64,000 nt of DNA from Halodesulfovibrio marinisediminis DSM 17456. Lineage in GTDB: Bacteria; Desulfobacterota; Desulfovibrionia; Desulfovibrionales; Desulfovibrionaceae. The stretch covers positions 434,001 to 498,000 of the forward strand of contig NZ_FSRG01000005.1 in assembly GCF_900129975.1 (NCBI RefSeq), written 5' to 3'. The notes under the pieces are model-generated. The model searched no databases. It saw only the letters and a list, made by a program, of their open reading frames with translations, and was not told where the DNA came from. The position numbers and the translations under genes are program-made. Each line of letters begins with the position of its first letter. Within the stretch, counting starts at the first letter, position 1. Below, piece after piece: positions 1 to 8,091 of this stretch.

Positions 1-833
1 CCCGTCGTACTTTTTTGCATAATGCAGGTAATGCTGCAGTCTTGGCTGCCGTTTTTCCCACTATGGCGTTTTCTGTTCAGGAAGCTTTTCAAGAGCCTGT
101 TGTTAAGAAAAATACACTGCAGGTTGCAGGGCTCCCTTCAGATCTCGAAGGGGTGACCATTGCTCAGATTTCTGATTTGCACGTAGGTTCAATTTTGGAT
201 GGTACATGGCTGAGCCAGTTAATGAGGCAGGTGGAAGATCTGCGGCCGGATATGTTGGTTCTGACTGGGGATGCCATTGATGGCAGAGTCTCTCGTGTAG
301 GCAAAGAGCTTGATGCCTTGTCGGGTTTCGAAGCACCGCTTGGAAAATTTTTTGTCACCGGTAACCATGAATTTTATTCCGGTGTAGAGGGTTGGGTTGA
401 GCAGATGCGGTCGATGAATTTTACCGTGCTGAATAATGAACATGCTCTCGTGCAAAACGATTCTGGAAAAATATTAGTCGCTGGCGTGTGGGATTACCAT
501 GGTGAGAGGTTTGGGAAGCGGTATGCCTCAAGTCCTTTTGCAGCAAAAGCTGATGCTCCGGAGCATGATGTATCTATTTTGCTGGCTCACCAGCCTAAAA
601 ATATTTTTGAAGCAAGCAAGGCAGGGTTTGATATACAGCTATCGGGGCATACCCACGGTGGGCAGTACTTCCCTTGGACATACGCAGTTCACTTGTTCCA
701 ACCATATGTGAAAGGGGTGCATCAGGTTGATGGAACAACGTTGTATGTGAGCACAGGAACTGGCTTTTGGGGTCCTCCTATGCGCCTGACTGTTCCACCT
801 GAAATTACATTGCATACTCTTATGGCTGCATAA
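1..833 (+). CDS. Metallophosphoesterase, calcineurin-like (5' end outside window)
   Basis: Binuclear-metal phosphoesterase of the YkuE-like group. The metal-binding blocks are all visible: ISDLHVG, TGDAIDG, GNHEFYSG, LLAHQPK and SGHTHGGQY. The frame is open to the left edge of the window, where it reads Arg-Arg-Thr-Phe-Leu followed by a hydrophobic Ala-rich stretch. This resembles a twin-arginine or membrane-anchor junction, so the TTG at position 15 is probably not the true start. Family members often carry N-terminal membrane helices before the catalytic domain, which would place the enzyme at the outer face of the inner membrane (inference). The gene converges on the aldo/keto reductase with one base between the stop codons. 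The substrate cannot be told from the sequence. Confidence 0.85.
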   Translation, partial: RRTFLHNAGNAAVLAAVFPTMAFSVQEAFQEPVVKKNTLQVAGLPSDLEGVTIAQISDLHVGSILDGTWLSQLMRQVEDLRPDMLVLTGDAIDGRVSRVGKELDALSGFEAPLGKFFVTGNHEFYSGVEGWVEQMRSMNFTVLNNEHALVQNDSGKILVAGVWDYHGERFGKRYASSPFAAKADAPEHDVSILLAHQPKNIFEASKAGFDIQLSGHTHGGQYFPWTYAVHLFQPYVKGVHQVDGTTLYVSTGTGFWGPPMRLTVPPEITLHTLMAA

Positions 834-834
834 G

Positions 835-1791
835 TTAGCATTCACCGTCCCAAATGTTTTCTAGCGTATATGGAGAGTTGTGGCCGGTGAATGTTGTTCC
901 GTCGATGATACGTGCTCCTATGTCTAGCTCTTTGATAGCGATCATATCATTACGATCCAGACAAACATCTAACGCTTTGAAGTTTTCTTGAATTCTTTCT
1001 GGATGTACTGATTTAGGGATTGCAACAACCCCTTGTTGTAGAAGCCATGCGAGAAGTACTTGAGCTGTTGTACAGTTGTGTTTGCTTGCGATGGTCATAA
1101 TTAGGGGATGGTTGAGGAGCGGAGGGGGATTGCAGCCATCAGTTGTTTTGATGGGAGTGCCGATAGAGGCGAGCGGACGATAGGCGGTGAGGATAATGTT
1201 ATGCTTGCGGGCAAAAGCCACTTGAGCCTGTTGCTGCTGATATGGGTGCATCTCAATTTGATTAACTGCAGGTGGAATTGCAGCAATGCGTAATAGAGCG
1301 GTAAGTTTTTTTATGCTGAAGTTGCTTACGCCGATATTTCGAACAATTTCTTTGTCTGCACAATGCTCCATTGCACGCCATGTATCACGTAACGGTACCT
1401 CTTCTAAGGTTAAGTAGTCATCAGGCTTTTGTGGGAAATCTACTCCAGATTTCAATGCTACTGGCCAGTGTATGAGATATAAATCCAGATAGTCGAGGCC
1501 AAGGTTTTCGAGAGTTCGTGTAAGTGCAGGCAAGACATCATCCGGTTTATGGGCGTCGCACCAAAGCTTTGATGTAATCCACAACTCTTCACGGGGATAT
1601 TGTTTAAATGCTTTCCTCAGAGCTACCCCAATCTCTCTTTCATTACCGTAAATAGACGCACAGTCGATGTGTCTGTACCCAGCATCAAGAGCTGACAGTA
1701 TCGCGCGCTCCACTTGGTCGGGAGGACTTAGGTATGTTCCGAGTCCTAATGCTGGAATTTTGTCCCCATTGAGTAATTGAAGGTATCTCAT
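835..1791 (-). CDS. Aldo/keto reductase
   Basis: NADPH-dependent carbonyl reductase of the AKR superfamily, 318 residues, the usual single-domain TIM-barrel length. The N-terminal signature GLGTY, the DCASIYGNE block with catalytic Asp and Tyr, the catalytic Lys in ITSKLW and the His in YLIHWP are all present. The C-terminal cofactor block IPKSVHPERIQENF is intact. The ATG at 1791 follows a GGAGAC Shine-Dalgarno. It is most like the prostaglandin F synthase/AKR5 group, which reduces aldehydes and 2,5-diketo compounds, but the physiological substrate is not readable. It appears monocistronic. Confidence 0.88.
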   Translation of the reverse strand: MRYLQLLNGDKIPALGLGTYLSPPDQVERAILSALDAGYRHIDCASIYGNEREIGVALRKAFKQYPREELWITSKLWCDAHKPDDVLPALTRTLENLGLDYLDLYLIHWPVALKSGVDFPQKPDDYLTLEEVPLRDTWRAMEHCADKEIVRNIGVSNFSIKKLTALLRIAAIPPAVNQIEMHPYQQQQAQVAFARKHNIILTAYRPLASIGTPIKTTDGCNPPPLLNHPLIMTIASKHNCTTAQVLLAWLLQQGVVAIPKSVHPERIQENFKALDVCLDRNDMIAIKELDIGARIIDGTTFTGHNSPYTLENIWDGEC

Positions 1792-2102
1792 GGAATGTCT
1801 CCGCTCGGTGTCTGTTGGTCAAATAGAAAAAGAGTCCTCCTAGAATAGCAGAGATGGGGTGGATGTAAATGTGATGTTTTGGGAGCGTTCAATCAAATCA
1901 AAGCTATAGCCAGTCTTTAGCGAAGGGGAGGCGCTTTAGTGTTGTCTTTATTCAATGTGCTGAAAGCGTTGGAAGTTTGTATTAATTTTACCTGCCTGTT
2001 TAATTGACATTGTAAAATGGTGAACACACATTTGGTTTCGCAGGGACGCATTTATAATGCAGGGACTGTTTCTTGTTGGAGTAGTTCTTTTGATAGGAAT
2101 AG
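1792..2102. other. Intergenic region
   Basis: Spacer between the aldo/keto reductase start and the glpQ terminator. It is AT-rich. A TTGACA box near 2005 is followed by no convincing -10 or gene. No conserved ORF is seen. Confidence 0.5.
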
Positions 2103-2134
2103 AAAAGCCCGCCTCAGTTGAGGCGGGCTTTGTT
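2103..2134 (-). terminator. Intrinsic terminator of glpQ
   Basis: Thirteen-bp GC-rich stem (AAAGCCCGCCTCA paired with its complement, 2-nt loop) followed on the minus strand by a short T tract. It sits 30 bp after the glpQ stop. Confidence 0.8.
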
Positions 2135-2163
2135 TGTTTTAAGCGATCAATAAGCGAAGGTTG

Positions 2164-3258
2164 TTATAGTCCCTGACGTTGATATTTAGCACGGCGGAGG
2201 AAATTAACCGCACGATCCGGGAAGTCGGTGAATACACCATCAACGTCTACTGTGTAGTAGAAGATGTCGAGCATATCTTCAAAGCTCGCTGCGTATGTAG
2301 GGATACGACCGTTATCAAGACGGAAGGTGTAAGGATGGACTTCCATGCCGTTTGCATGAGCTTCTTTTACCATGTCTGTAATAACAAGGTTGTTGCGGGT
2401 AGATTCATTTTTCACAAGCATTGGTTTCCAAGGGCCAATGCCGTCGGCATATTCAGCAATTCGCTCAATGCCACCTTTTTCAAACATCCAATCGTAATTG
2501 TATGGAATAAATTTGTCGTTTTTCTTTTCCATAGTTTCGTTCCAGCTTGTTTCAGCTATGAGCTGGACAATCTTAAGATCCATACCAAGTTTTGGAAGTA
2601 GTTCTTTGCTGATGCGGCGGGTTTCATTTGGATCAAAGCACTGAACGTACACTTTGTCTTCCTTGGTAGTGTATCCGTACTTTTTAAGCATGTTCAAAGC
2701 AGCCATGCTGATATCCTTACCTTCTGCACGATGGAACCAAGGGGCTTTGATTTCAGGGTAGATACCAACGTTTTTGCCGGTAGATTTGTTTAACCCCTGA
2801 ATGAGTTGAAGTTCTTCTTCGAAAGTAGGTACTTCAAATGATGAGGTGAACATTGGGAATCGGGTATCAAATCCCTGCACTTTTTTTCCGTCTTTAATAT
2901 TAAACCCTTCAGTAACTTTAAGGGATTTAATTTCGGCTAATGTGAAGTCGATAGCGAACCAGCGTTTTTCGTCATCAACCATACGGAAGCGCTTCGGGAA
3001 TTTTTCCATTACATCAGTAATGCGATCAAGGTAATGATCGTGAAGGACTACCAACTGGTCATCCTTGGTCATAACAAGATCTTGCTCAATGTAGTCTACA
3101 CCCATGAAGTAGGCAGCAGCTTTAGCTTCAAGAGTGTGTTCCGGTAAGTAACCGGATGCGCCACGGTGCGCGATAACTATTTTATTCCCACCTGCAATGG
3201 CAACACTTGCACCTAACACCATTAGTGTAAGAAGTGAAAGTGACAGCAACTTTTTCAT
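2164..3258 (-). CDS. glpQ: Glycerophosphodiester phosphodiesterase, periplasmic
   Basis: Hydrolyses glycerophosphodiesters such as glycerophosphocholine to glycerol-3-phosphate and an alcohol. The 364-residue protein starts with a clear Sec signal peptide (Lys-Lys, a hydrophobic core, then AIA-GG), so it should be exported. The GDPD signature HRGASGYLPEHT follows at about residue 31, then the metal and catalytic region EQDLVMTKDD and LHDHYLDRIT. Length and motifs fit GlpQ rather than cytoplasmic UgpQ. An AAGGAG Shine-Dalgarno precedes the ATG. The gene has its own terminator and stands alone here, with no glycerol-3-phosphate transporter beside it. Confidence 0.92.
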   Translation of the reverse strand: MKKLLSLSLLTLMVLGASVAIAGGNKIVIAHRGASGYLPEHTLEAKAAAYFMGVDYIEQDLVMTKDDQLVVLHDHYLDRITDVMEKFPKRFRMVDDEKRWFAIDFTLAEIKSLKVTEGFNIKDGKKVQGFDTRFPMFTSSFEVPTFEEELQLIQGLNKSTGKNVGIYPEIKAPWFHRAEGKDISMAALNMLKKYGYTTKEDKVYVQCFDPNETRRISKELLPKLGMDLKIVQLIAETSWNETMEKKNDKFIPYNYDWMFEKGGIERIAEYADGIGPWKPMLVKNESTRNNLVITDMVKEAHANGMEVHPYTFRLDNGRIPTYAASFEDMLDIFYYTVDVDGVFTDFPDRAVNFLRRAKYQRQGL

Positions 3259-3467
3259 AATAAACTCCTTATAAAATTATGATGTTACATATCATGGTAG
3301 GACGAAAAAGCAAGCATGATATCGGTTACAGCAAAGGTGTGATCAATTCTTTGCAGATGTGATTACACTCTTTTCGAGTCTCAATTTAGGTTTGTACATT
3401 GAAATATTGTGTAGAAGAAAAATGTTGAAGTAGCGTTACAATAATGTGTTGTTTGCTTGCTTAGATA

Positions 3468-3502
3468 TAAAAAAACTGCTGCACGGTAAGTGCAGCAGTT
3501 TG
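3468..3502 (-). terminator. Intrinsic terminator of the O-antigen ligase gene
   Basis: Twelve-bp stem AAACTGCTGCAC with a 5-nt loop and a T run on the minus strand, 30 bp beyond the stop of the ligase-like gene. Confidence 0.8.
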
Positions 3503-3532
3503 ACAGGTCATAAAGAAGACGCTGGAAGTATA

Positions 3533-4810
3533 TTATTTAAGATTTGAACAAGCTGTTTTATCAGTAAAAGCATTCAGTAGCTTAGGTTCAGGAAGGGAAT
3601 CTTTTAGTGCGTCAGAATACCGTTCGTAAAGTATAGATCCATAAGCCATCCCAAGTGGGAAGAATAGGAAAAATGCACCTTCATCGCTCTTTATGTAAAC
3701 ATCTGTAAGGCCGTAGCCAAGGTTAAACAGTGTTACAAGAATTAAGAAATGCTTGGTTCGGCCTTTTGAAAAGCGGATAGCAGGTATAAAGGCGAGTATC
3801 AGGAGCATGCTGCCAGAAATCCCCCATCCGAAGAGTGATGAAACGTAGAGGCTGTGTGGGTGTGGCCATCTATGTGTTAGGTCATCAGATACTGTTAGAT
3901 AGCTCACTTTCTTTAATTCTTGAAGGTGAGAGCTTCTATATTGTATGTCAAAATCTGTGAAGCTGCGGAGTCCATTTCCAAGTATCGGAGATTCAGAAAA
4001 TCCTTGAAGAGCAGAATACCACATGCCCAATCTGGTTCGGATGTTCCGATCTTGAAGTGGGGCCGAAATTGTATTTGTAAGGCGATTTTGCTGTTGAGCT
4101 GGAAGCAGTGGAAAAGCGATAGCCAATAGTAAGATTGCAATTAGTGCATATTTCCAGATTTTATTGGCATGGAAAATCAAGGTGTAGATTCCACAGGAAA
4201 AAAGCAATCCGACATATGTTGATCTGCTGACGGTTAACATGATGGTGAATGCGGCAATGGGTGCAATAACGTAGCTGATGTGCTTAAGAATTTTTGGTAG
4301 CGTCTGAGCGTAGCATATACATATAAAAATTGTAATTGCCGCAGTAAATGCAAGGTATTGCGGATTATTAAAGTGTAATGATAATCTGTCGTTAAAAATT
4401 TCAGGGTGGGATATGAGGCTATATGTACATCCGGTAATAACTGAAATTGATAAGGCGGCTGCAAGTAAGAATAGGGTGTTATGAGAATATCTTGTAAGGA
4501 ATAATTGTAAACCAACCCCAGCAAATAAGGCGCAAGCCAATCTGCCTGCTATACGCGCATCAGCAAAGGGCGCTCCGGGAGTTATTAGCACGAAAAGAAT
4601 GAAAGGGATTGGTGTCAGCAATAAAAGAGCCTTTTTGGGCTCTGACGAGATTAAAAGACATGTAAGAAGGAAAGAGGCTATCCCAGATGAATATAGTGCA
4701 GGTTTGACTCCAAAATGAAGACCAAGGGCTAGCATGAGGGCACTTGTTGAAAAAAATAGGAAAGATGTACAAAGCCTTGTCGCGGGATTTTGTAAAGAAC
4801 GGTACAGCAT
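3533..4810 (-). CDS. O-antigen ligase/polymerase family membrane protein
   Basis: Polytopic inner-membrane protein of 425 residues with about ten hydrophobic segments. A long soluble loop in the C-terminal half carries the family-typical pattern GNGLRSF and WPHPHSLYV. In the WaaL/Wzy family this loop holds the conserved His that joins polysaccharide to lipid A-core or to another repeat unit. The gene lies 12 bp downstream of a GT25 glycosyltransferase on the same strand, supporting a joint role in LPS or surface-glycan assembly (inference). It could equally be an O-antigen polymerase; sequence alone does not separate WaaL from Wzy. Confidence 0.75.
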   Translation of the reverse strand: MLYRSLQNPATRLCTSFLFFSTSALMLALGLHFGVKPALYSSGIASFLLTCLLISSEPKKALLLLTPIPFILFVLITPGAPFADARIAGRLACALFAGVGLQLFLTRYSHNTLFLLAAALSISVITGCTYSLISHPEIFNDRLSLHFNNPQYLAFTAAITIFICICYAQTLPKILKHISYVIAPIAAFTIMLTVSRSTYVGLLFSCGIYTLIFHANKIWKYALIAILLLAIAFPLLPAQQQNRLTNTISAPLQDRNIRTRLGMWYSALQGFSESPILGNGLRSFTDFDIQYRSSHLQELKKVSYLTVSDDLTHRWPHPHSLYVSSLFGWGISGSMLLILAFIPAIRFSKGRTKHFLILVTLFNLGYGLTDVYIKSDEGAFFLFFPLGMAYGSILYERYSDALKDSLPEPKLLNAFTDKTACSNLK

Positions 4811-4822
4811 TATAACCTCTGA

Positions 4823-5551
4823 TCAAGAGCGAAAATTTTTAAGCATTTTGTATTCAAAAATGCTGGAACGAATTCTTATGGATGCTACATGCAGCTCTTT
4901 TATTATCTTTGAGACCAATTTCTTTTTATGACCGCTTCTACCATGAATTGTGGTGTCTTCCCAGCTATGATCGATACTATAAGGTTTCAACATGAAACAA
5001 CCGACTTTGTGAAGGTAGCTTAGATTCATATAAATATCTTGTCCGAATATCCATTCGGTGCTGTGGGAAAGGAATTTAGATGCAGCATCAGGGCTGAGCA
5101 TATAGGCTACGGAGCCAAGTACTCCCTTGCGGGAAAAATCGATTCGAAAACCACCATCTAGTATTTCAAGAGTCTTATGCTCTCCGCCGCGATGTCCATA
5201 GAAACGTAGGCAACCATATTTTTCTATGTGCTGTTCTGCGATTTTAATGGCTTCTGGAAATTCAGGAAGTAAGACCGCATCATCTTCAAAAATAATGATT
5301 GGCTCATTTAATTCAACGCATTTCTTCCAGAGTCTATGATGGCTTGCGAAGGCTGCAAGTTCTCCTCGAGTCAGTGGCCGGCTGCGTAAAAAGCGTCGTT
5401 TTTTGTCGTTGTAATGCTCAAGTTCTTCAAAGTTCTTTGAGCCATCGACTGCAGGAAAAATTTCATATTCAAGCCCAGCGTCAGTGAGGGCTTTGATCAT
5501 GCGTTCACGCCTTTCATGAGAGCGTTCAAGGTTGATTACATAAATTTTCAT
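4823..5551 (-). CDS. Glycosyltransferase family 25 (LPS biosynthesis)
   Basis: Transfers sugars, typically galactose, during LPS outer-core or surface glycan synthesis. The 242-residue protein opens with the family signature YVINLERSHERRERM. It has the nucleotide-sugar/metal motif IIIFEDDAVLL (Glu-Asp-Asp) near residue 91, and GSVAYMLSPDAASKFL further on, which is typical of GT25. It is cytoplasmic or peripheral, with no membrane helix. It is the first gene of a two-gene unit with the ligase-like protein 12 bp downstream. Confidence 0.85.
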   Translation of the reverse strand: MKIYVINLERSHERRERMIKALTDAGLEYEIFPAVDGSKNFEELEHYNDKKRRFLRSRPLTRGELAAFASHHRLWKKCVELNEPIIIFEDDAVLLPEFPEAIKIAEQHIEKYGCLRFYGHRGGEHKTLEILDGGFRIDFSRKGVLGSVAYMLSPDAASKFLSHSTEWIFGQDIYMNLSYLHKVGCFMLKPYSIDHSWEDTTIHGRSGHKKKLVSKIIKELHVASIRIRSSIFEYKMLKNFRS

Positions 5552-5802
5552 AGTATTTTATTAGGCGACTAGGAGAAAGTTAGAGTTGATACCTAGGGGA
5601 TTAAATGAACCTTGCTGCGGCAATATATAAAATGAGCAGGCTGGCTAACGAGCTAGGCAAGATTAGTTTCCTTATAATAAATTGATATTAAATGCTATAT
5701 GAGTGGGTAGCTCATTTTTTAGAAAATTTTTAATTCTAGTATGTTGAACCTCCAAATTTTTCTGTACTAGAGTTTTTGAACCATAGTGCTAGAAAAAAAC
5801 GT

Positions 5803-5818
5803 GGTGCATTTCTGCATC
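5803..5818. promoter_or_regulatory. Candidate activator site 1 (GGTGCA-N4-TGCATC)
   Basis: Near-perfect inverted repeat GGTGCATTTCTGCATC. Almost the same 16-mer occurs at 9539 before the BMC operon. Proposed upstream activating sequence for the sigma-54 response regulator at 26132. Confidence 0.45.
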
Positions 5819-5943
5819 ATAGGTGGTTGTTTTTTACATTCTATGCGATTTTTTTTGTGTGTAGGAACAGGTGTTTGTGAAAAAAAGAATAAATAGAGGA
5901 TGTAACGTAAAGTCTGCTGTTGATGGAGGTTGCTGCTTGTCGT

Positions 5944-5980
5944 GATGCGAAAGTGCAACTATATGGTGCAATGTTGCATA
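5944..5980. promoter_or_regulatory. Candidate activator sites 2 and 3
   Basis: Two adjacent dyads: GATGCGAAAGTGCAAC (5944-5959) and GGTGCAATGTTGCATA (5965-5980). Their starts are 21 bp apart, two helical turns, about 200 bp upstream of the sigma-54-like promoter of adh. Same TGCR-N4-TGCA core as at 5803, 9342, 9539 and 21906. Confidence 0.4.
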
Positions 5981-6181
5981 AGCGCTTCAAGGGTACCGGT
6001 TTCATTACGTTCAAGGGGTGAATGCCATATTTGGAAATGACAATATTGTGTGAAGAGACAGTGCTAAGATGAAAGGAAGAAAAAAAATGAAATTTTATAA
6101 AAAAATTTAATATATTAAAAATATTGAATAAAAATCACTTAACAGTAATTGTTTCTATTCTCTTTTTTTTATGTTTGGTTG

Positions 6182-6198
6182 TTTGCACACTTATTGCT
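6182..6198 (+). promoter_or_regulatory. Candidate sigma-54 promoter of the alcohol dehydrogenase
   Basis: TTTGCACACTTATTGCT matches the -24/-12 consensus TTGGCACG-N4-TTGCW at GCAC and TTGCT with exact spacing; the first G of the -24 GG is T. It lies 214 bp before the adh start. Confidence 0.5.
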
Positions 6199-6412
6199 AA
6201 AGAGAAATGCTTGTTAATTTTCGTACAAGGTATCTTTGGTGCAAAATTACAGCATGCAGCATGATGCTGTGTTTCGTTTGCTGGAATAAACGAAATGAAG
6301 AGCGTTTGGGTCACTGGGGTAGTGGCTCGTTCTGGCAAAGAATAAAAGGTTTTTTGGGTTACTGAATTTTATTTGGTGCAAACAGCAACTTTCATCACCG
6401 GAAGGAATTGAG

Positions 6413-7600
6413 ATGAGCTTTCAGCAGACAGTAGCACCTGTCGAGTTTTACATGCCGCCAGTTACAGTTATCGGTGCTGGCGCAATTAAAGAGATTCCAG
6501 CAAGACTTAAGTCTCTGGGAGGTACCAAGCCTTTACTCGTAACCGATAAAGGTATGACCCAGCTTGGGGTTACTGCTTCCATCACACAGCTTTTGCAGGC
6601 TGCAGGTATGCAGTGCGCTGTGTATGACGAAACTGTACCAAACCCTACCGATAAGAACGTTAGCGATGGCCTTGCTCAGTACACTGCTAATGGTTGTGAT
6701 TGTATTATCACACTTGGTGGCGGTAGCGCACATGACTGCGGCAAGGGTGTGGGCATTGTTGCAACTAACGGTGGCGCTATCCATCAGTACGAAGGTGTAA
6801 ACAAGGCTCGCGTGGCTATGCCTCCATTCCTTGCTGTTAACACTACTGCTGGTACCGCGTCTGAAATGACTCGCTTCTGCATTATCACTGATACTGCTCG
6901 TAAAGTAAAAATGGCGATTGTAGACTGGCGTGTAACTCCTGGCATCGCTCTCGATGACCCTGAGTTGATGGTTGGTATGCCTCCTAGCCTTACTGCTGCT
7001 ACTGGTCTCGATGCGCTTACTCACGCTGTTGAAGCATACGTTTCTACTGGCGCTACTCATATGACTGATGCAAACGCAGAAAAAGCTATTAAGCTTATTT
7101 CTAAATACCTGCGTCGTGCAGTAGGTAACGGCCGTAACCTCGAAGCTCGTGAAGCAATGTGTTACGCACAGTACCAGGCAGGGATGGCGTTCAACAACGC
7201 AGGCCTTGGTTACGTTCATGCTATGGCACACCAGCTTGGTGGTTTTCTTAACTTGCCTCATGGCGAGTGTAACGCAATCTTGCTTCCGCATGTATGTGAA
7301 TTCAACATGCTTGCTTCAATGGATCGTTTTGCAGAAATGGCAGAATTCTTCGGTGTACAGGGTACAGCTCGTACACAGCGTGAAGCTGCTAGCAATGTAA
7401 TTCAGGCAATCCGTGATCTTATGCAGGATGTTGGAATTCCTTCCAGCCTTACTCTTCTTGCTAAGAAATATGGCAAGACCGTTAATCCTGAAGATTTCGA
7501 AGTGATGGCGGAAAGCGCGATGAAAGATGCATGTGCGGCTACAAACCCACGTGGTATGCGCAAAGAAGACATCATCGCAATCTACCGTAAGATTTTATAG
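6413..7600 (+). CDS. Iron-containing alcohol dehydrogenase (group III)
   Basis: NAD-dependent Fe-ADH, 395 residues, interconverting a primary alcohol and its aldehyde. The Rossmann motif GGGSAHDCGK, the second nucleotide block NTTAGTASEMTRF and the metal ligands in GLDALTHAVEAY (Asp, His) and YVHAMAHQLGGFLNLPHGECNA (His) are complete. A GGAAGG Shine-Dalgarno precedes the ATG. It stands upstream of a BMC operon and has its own sigma-54-like promoter. The likely role is to remove or supply aldehyde and recycle NAD for the metabolosome, like EutG/PduQ (inference). No encapsulation helix is evident at either end, so cargo status is uncertain. Codon choice is strongly optimised, like the shell genes, suggesting high expression. 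Confidence 0.93.
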   Translation: MSFQQTVAPVEFYMPPVTVIGAGAIKEIPARLKSLGGTKPLLVTDKGMTQLGVTASITQLLQAAGMQCAVYDETVPNPTDKNVSDGLAQYTANGCDCIITLGGGSAHDCGKGVGIVATNGGAIHQYEGVNKARVAMPPFLAVNTTAGTASEMTRFCIITDTARKVKMAIVDWRVTPGIALDDPELMVGMPPSLTAATGLDALTHAVEAYVSTGATHMTDANAEKAIKLISKYLRRAVGNGRNLEAREAMCYAQYQAGMAFNNAGLGYVHAMAHQLGGFLNLPHGECNAILLPHVCEFNMLASMDRFAEMAEFFGVQGTARTQREAASNVIQAIRDLMQDVGIPSSLTLLAKKYGKTVNPEDFEVMAESAMKDACAATNPRGMRKEDIIAIYRKIL

Positions 7601-7623
7601 TCTTACCAGATATCGATTGAATA

Positions 7624-7660
7624 GAAAGCGTCTGACAGTTTTTGTCAGGCGCTTTTTTTT
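7624..7660 (+). terminator. Intrinsic terminator of adh
   Basis: Thirteen-bp stem AAAGCGTCTGACA with a short T-rich loop and a T8 tail, 24 bp after the adh stop. Confidence 0.9.
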
Positions 7661-7749
7661 ATGTGTGAAGTGTTTGGGGGTAGATTGTGAACAGCAATAT
7701 GTCTGGTGCGAAGATGAAGGATAGGAATTTGTGTTAAAGGTAAACAAAA

Positions 7750-7784
7750 TGCCCTGATTTCTTGGCAAGAGAAATCAGGGCATT
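7750..7784 (-). terminator. Hairpin, probable terminator for leftward transcription
   Basis: Perfect stem GCCCTGATTTCT with a 7-nt loop. On the minus strand it is followed by ATTTTGTTT. It lies beyond the structured-RNA segment and would end leftward transcription from the amidohydrolase gene or from an RNA encoded at 7785-8000. Confidence 0.6.
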
Positions 7785-8003
7785 TGTGGGGAGTGTGCTC
7801 CCGTGCCCAGACAAGGCTTGAAAGATGAGGGACAATGTTGGCTCAAGAAGCGGGGAGAATCTTTAAGCCGCGCGTGGTACCTGCGCTCATGTCACCTCAA
7901 GCAGGGTTCGGAATGGAGTGTTCCGTTAGGGTAACCGGAGAAGATGAACAGCCGTTAGAGGCATGATCAAAGGAGGAGCTGTACAACCTCCGGTTTAAAA
8001 AAA
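7785..8003 (-). ncRNA. Structured RNA candidate containing a diverged 5S rRNA-like segment
   Basis: GC-richer than its surroundings and full of pairing: GGGAG/CTCCC with a tetraloop, an 11-bp GGCTT..AAGCC stem with one bulge, CCTGC/GCAGG, CGGAA/TTCCG inside GGTT/AACC, and an 8-bp AACCGGAG/CTCCGGTT stem. A 114-nt minus-strand stretch (7953 to 7840) carries ATTCCGAAC at about residue 41-49 and AGGTACC near residue 72. These are close to the positions of the conserved CCGAAC and GGTA blocks of 5S rRNA, but the rest is strongly diverged and no 16S or 23S is near. It could be an orphan or decayed 5S gene or an unrelated RNA. A leftward terminator follows at 7750. Confidence 0.35.
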
Positions 8004-8091
8004 ATTTGTGCTGTGCGTGTGCTGTAATTTCCAGTCTGCGCGCACTGTGTACACGCAGACTGGAAATATAAAAACAAAGTATGTTGTGCGA

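Larger units (their letters stand above)
5552..6181. other. Long intergenic region with regulatory sites
   Basis: AT-rich spacer between the divergently oriented glycan genes and the microcompartment-region alcohol dehydrogenase. No convincing ORF is present. It holds three TGCR-N4-TGCA dyads (5803, 5944 and 5965), proposed here as enhancer sites for the sigma-54 promoter at 6182. Confidence 0.5.
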
